Of a stretch of DNA of 33,947 nucleotides, positions 31,363 to 33,947 are shown in pieces. The stretch is taken from contig RFVA01000025.1 in assembly GCA_009922685.1 (NCBI GenBank), forward strand, positions 1-33,947. Direction: 5' to 3'. Both the position numbers and the translations under genes were made by a program. The notes beneath the pieces were generated by a model. The model ran no database searches. It had not been told where the DNA came from and saw only the letters and a program-made list of their open reading frames with translations. The DNA comes from Gammaproteobacteria bacterium. GTDB taxonomy: Bacteria > Pseudomonadota > Gammaproteobacteria > Methylococcales > Methylococcaceae. Position 1 is the stretch's first letter. Each line of letters opens with the position of its first letter.

Positions 31363-32128
31363 CGTAATTCCTCGATCGCTTGTTGGATGAGATCATCCGG
31401 GATGTGATTGAGCCCTTTGGGTACGGCGAGCCGCATGGCTTGCCGTACGATCCGCCCGACCTGCCGGGGGATCCCCTGCGAAGCCTGACGCAGTTGCTCG
31501 ATGCCGGTGTCAGTCATGAGGGTGTGCTCGCACCCGGCGACCTTGAGCCCATGCTGTAGAAATGCCTGGAACCGATCCCGTTCATGCAACGGCTTGATCT
31601 GGGCGCGCATCTGGATGCGACTGGCCAGAGGCGCGTTGATCGCCCGATCAATGGTCTGAGCGAGGGGCGGCAACCCCACCATCCAGACTGTCATCAGATC
31701 CTTTGAGTCGAAGGCGAAGTTCAGGAAGGACGGAAAGTCGCGGAAGAACGAAGGCGGCAGGTTCTGCGCTTCATCCAGGATCCAGACCGGCAGACAGTTC
31801 TGTGTCTCGGCCTTTTCCTGGATGGCCTCCTTGAGATCCCGCCACATGTTGGCACGGCGATAGTGAGGCTCAAGGCCAAAGTGCATCCCGAGACTTCGAT
31901 AGAGATCCGTTCTGCCAAAGTCCGTTTCGGCGGTATAAATGACCTGATATCGATGAGGGTTGAGGGACTGCGAGAGTTTCCGGATGGCCGAGGTCTTGCC
32001 TACCCCAGGCTCCCCATAGAGAAGCCCAAGCCCCGGGCTTTGCAACAGTTCATGGCACCGTCCTCCCAGAGGTCGGTAGCCGCCTTGTCGAAGGGGTGGG
32101 CCGAGAGGCCGAAGTGCTGACGATACAT
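31359..32128 (-). pseudogene. ExeA/TniB-like transposon ATPase, frameshifted
   Basis: The proper start is ATG 32128, three bases after the transposase stop, with a strong AGGAGGG site. It reads MYRQHFGLSAHPFDKAATDL and WEDGAM, then goes out of frame. The rest continues from ~32045 in another frame: LQSPGLGLLYGEPGVGKTSA (Walker A), VWILDEAQNL (Walker B) and an AAA lid to 31359. About ten expected codons between WEDGA and LQSPG are missing, so a small out-of-frame deletion near 32050-32075 has broken the gene. The long ORF from 32045 would need a TTG start. Confidence 0.75.
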
Positions 32129-32131
32129 GGA

Positions 32132-33385
32132 TCAGCCCTCCTGATCGTTCGCCCGCCGCCGGCGTCGACGATCGACGTTGGCGATCCGGTCGATGGGGGT
32201 GGCCACACCGACGGAGGTCCCTTCGACATCTTCAACACCGATCACTTTCCCGGCATGAGGGTCCACCACCAGTAAAACCCTCTGATGGGCGAGTGCGTAA
32301 GGGACCTCGAAGCACTGCCCCAGATAGGAGACGGTGCCGTCCTTTCGCACCTTGCGTGCAACACGGTGGTAAAAGATTTCATCGATGCGGGGAGCCAGAA
32401 GCCCAAGTTGCCGGATTTTCGGGAGATCCTGCTGATACCGTTCCAGCGGCGTCTGATCGTTCAGGCCGCCATGCGGCCGGACGTGATACACCTGAGCCAG
32501 CCAGATCCAGAGCCGGGCATTAAGATCCTCGATGGCAAGAACCTCCCGGGGGTCCAGTTCGCTGAGGAACTGCGCCCTCAGCGTTCGATGCCACCGCTCA
32601 AGTTTGCCTTTGCCTTCGGGGGCATAGGGCCTGCAATAGACCAGATGGATCCCCAGACGCGCACAGATCCCCTGCAACGTTTTGGATCGGTAGGCCGCGC
32701 CCTGATCCACGACCAGCTTGCGAGGTAGGCCCCGTTTCAAGACCGCCTGCTTGAGAACCCCCTCGACGTCGAGCGCAGTTTCACCGGCGCAGAACGCAGA
32801 ATGCGTGATCAGCCTTGAGGCATCATCCATCAAACTGACCAGATAACCCTTGTGGGTCTGGTTTTTGATCCGGACCCGAGGGCCATGCATGACATCGCCG
32901 TACCAGATGCCGTTGGCCTCGGCGGCCACGAAGCTCCGGTGTTCTTCGGGAAGAGAGGTCGCCCCCTGCATTCTGGAGAGGCCCTGCTGCTTGAGAAAAC
33001 GATGGAGTGCCGACTGCGAGATCACACCACGAGGCACCTTACCGGTGGATTCCAGTAGGTGACGGATCTGGCTCAAGGATCGTCTGGGATTATCGCGTTT
33101 GGTCTTGAGGATCAGGTCCTGAACCTCCTCAGACAACTTGGAAATTCCCTGATCGGCACGTGACTTGGGAGCCAGACCCTCGATCCCCTCACGTCGCCAA
33201 CGGTAATACCAGGCCTCCAGCGTTTTGACACCGACCCGACAGCGGTCGGTGCCCGGTATCGCATAGTCCTTCTGCGATAAATCGATCAGAACACGTTGCA
33301 GTTCCCCGACCTCCAGTCGGTCGCGACTGATCAGAGGGCCCAGCACCGACAGGCGGAACAAGGCCACAGGATGGATTTCTTTCAT
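32132..33385 (-). CDS. DDE integrase-type transposase
   Basis: The 417-residue transposase has an N-terminal helix-turn-helix region (VGVKTLEAWYYRWRREGIEG) and an rve core with likely catalytic residues in IWYGDVMHGPR, LVVDQGAAYRSK and EGKGKLERWHR. The C-terminal Mu-type domain contains YLGQCFEVPYAL. An open frame reaches 33496, but the ATG at 33385 (MKEIHPVALFRLS) has a GAGG ribosome site and is preferred. It acts with the ATPase downstream, which is frameshifted here, so autonomous movement is doubtful. Confidence 0.88.
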   Translation of the reverse strand: MKEIHPVALFRLSVLGPLISRDRLEVGELQRVLIDLSQKDYAIPGTDRCRVGVKTLEAWYYRWRREGIEGLAPKSRADQGISKLSEEVQDLILKTKRDNPRRSLSQIRHLLESTGKVPRGVISQSALHRFLKQQGLSRMQGATSLPEEHRSFVAAEANGIWYGDVMHGPRVRIKNQTHKGYLVSLMDDASRLITHSAFCAGETALDVEGVLKQAVLKRGLPRKLVVDQGAAYRSKTLQGICARLGIHLVYCRPYAPEGKGKLERWHRTLRAQFLSELDPREVLAIEDLNARLWIWLAQVYHVRPHGGLNDQTPLERYQQDLPKIRQLGLLAPRIDEIFYHRVARKVRKDGTVSYLGQCFEVPYALAHQRVLLVVDPHAGKVIGVEDVEGTSVGVATPIDRIANVDRRRRRRANDQEG

Positions 33386-33515
33386 CGAACACACCTCAAT
33401 AAAAATAGGGGTGTTCATCCAATCGAAAGTCATCCCACCTGAGCAGTGGGCAAAGTCTGTGGGATGGATCTGTGAGAGGAAAAACCGCCTTCCCATCCCC
33501 GTCCGGGTCAGAAGA

Positions 33516-33653
33516 TCACGGGACGATCACTCCCTCTTGATCGAGGAAAGTCATCATCGATGACAGGGGCTGATGTGAGAGGCCACGCAACCAGAAGCCC
33601 GAAAGGTCGGGCATCCGACCCCAATCCGGAAACCGATCCTTGAGGTACAAGGC
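33516..33653 (-). pseudogene. C-terminal tail of an unidentified gene
   Basis: The minus strand encodes ALYLKDRFPDWGRMPDLSGF and then WLRGLSHQPLSSMMTFLDQE, ending GVIVP and TGA at 33516. Codon use and base composition match the GC-rich transposon next to it. Going upstream, the sequence changes into purB DNA at ~33653 and the frame soon meets a stop. The start has therefore been lost. I do not recognise the family. It could be a further transposon gene or a host gene. Confidence 0.4.
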
Positions 33654-33654
33654 G

Positions 33655-33947
33655 AAAAGATTTGCATCAAGTGCCGAAGAGTTGCTTTATGCATACGAAC
33701 GTTTATCTTCGCTTTTGGATCGCTATCCAATGCGTGGTCTTAAAGGGCCAGTAGGCACTTCCCAAGATTCAATTGATCTGCTTGGTTCATATGAGAAGCA
33801 CACACATTTAGAGAATGAAATCGCAAACCATTTAGGGTTTAAGCGAGTATTAGATTCAACCGGACAGGTTTACCCGCGTTCGCTTGATTATGAAGTGGTA
33901 ACCACTTTGGTACAACTTGCAGCCGCTCCATCATCGCTTGCAACTTC
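33655..33947 (+). CDS. purB: Adenylosuccinate lyase PurB, internal fragment
   Basis: Reading from about 33655 the plus strand gives KRFASSAEELLYAYERLSSL, MRGLKGPVGTSQDSIDLLGS, HLGFKRVLDSTGQVYPRSLD and VTTLVQLAAAPSSLAT, running off the window. This is the middle of PurB (purine synthesis and the purine nucleotide cycle), including the GPVGT and SLDYEVV regions. It resembles actinobacterial PurB. The N-terminal part is absent: the sequence switches abruptly to the unidentified gene tail at ~33653. That means either a transposon insertion/deletion or an assembly join. Confidence 0.8.

Larger units (their letters stand above)
31101..33440 (-). mobile_element. Second DDE/ATPase transposon (boundaries approximate)
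   Basis: The minus-strand genes transposase, ATPase and a small accessory protein are tightly packed. This is a GC-rich element unrelated in detail to the one at 1-3540. A 9-bp inverted match, AGGTGGGAT at 31101-31109 with its complement at 33432-33440, brackets the genes and may mark the end regions. No target duplication was found. The boundaries are therefore tentative, but the element itself is not in doubt. Confidence 0.6.

Noticed and set aside
32285-32728. A 147-codon plus-strand frame over the second transposase
   Set aside because: Antisense shadow of a clearly coding transposase; no ribosome site or recognisable domain.
31114-33528. GGGACGATC at 31114-31122 and 33520-33528 as possible transposon ends or target duplication
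   Set aside because: They are in direct orientation, not at clear termini, and the right copy lies in a coding tail. The 9-base match alone is too weak.

Overview
This window is a mosaic built around mobile DNA. Most of it reads as chromosomal DNA of a Gammaproteobacterium. The clues are an FMN riboswitch in front of a ribB remnant, a LysR regulator, and IS21, ISL3, IS5 and IS481 family elements. It may come from an aquatic or metagenomic source. No rRNA, tRNA or CRISPR array was seen. Base composition changes sharply between blocks: the molybdenum cofactor genes are AT-rich, and the IS21, ISL3 and right-hand transposon genes are GC-rich. The last ~290 bases are an internal piece of purB of an actinobacterial type, so the right edge may be a transposition scar or an assembly join.

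Layout. 1-3540: a Tn402/Mu-like transposon (repeat-rich left end, AAA ATPase, DDE transposase, serine resolvase). 3701-4341: a promoter/operator and a single ORF that fuses a HigB-type toxin to its HigA-type antitoxin. 4811-5026: an alkA scrap. 5053-10391: minus-strand molybdenum cofactor genes moaA, moaD, moeB (with rhodanese), moaE, moaC-mogA fusion and moeA. 10730-13575: an AhpD-like protein and a large molybdopterin/tungstopterin enzyme that keeps the diagnostic residues of acetylene hydratase. 13816-15163 and 15454-18065: an ISL3 and an IS21 element, both complete with perfect target duplications, which have split the enzyme operon from a divergent LysR gene (18125-19012).

19116-20414: an FMN riboswitch whose ribB gene was destroyed by an IS481 remnant, then DUF1272 and EthD genes. 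20547-22119: an old IS5 remnant and an intact IS5. The intact IS5 truncates a response regulator that lies beside two divergent PD-(D/E)XK nuclease genes (22465-24298), a small gene and an exported EEP-family phosphodiesterase (24966-25808).

25789-30487: a minus-strand operon of winged-helix protein, ECF sigma factor, membrane anti-sigma-like protein, membrane-anchored TPR protein and CHAT-domain peptidase. 31101-33440: a second DDE/ATPase transposon with a frameshifted ATPase. 33516-33947: a gene tail abutting the purB fragment.

How the genes work together. The moa/moe genes supply molybdopterin to the acetylene-hydratase-like enzyme, probably under the LysR regulator. The sigma/anti-sigma/TPR/CHAT operon looks like a protease-controlled transcription switch, similar in logic to the TPR-CHAT, anti-sigma and sigma branch of type III-E CRISPR but with no CRISPR components. 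It is the best candidate here for an undescribed system.
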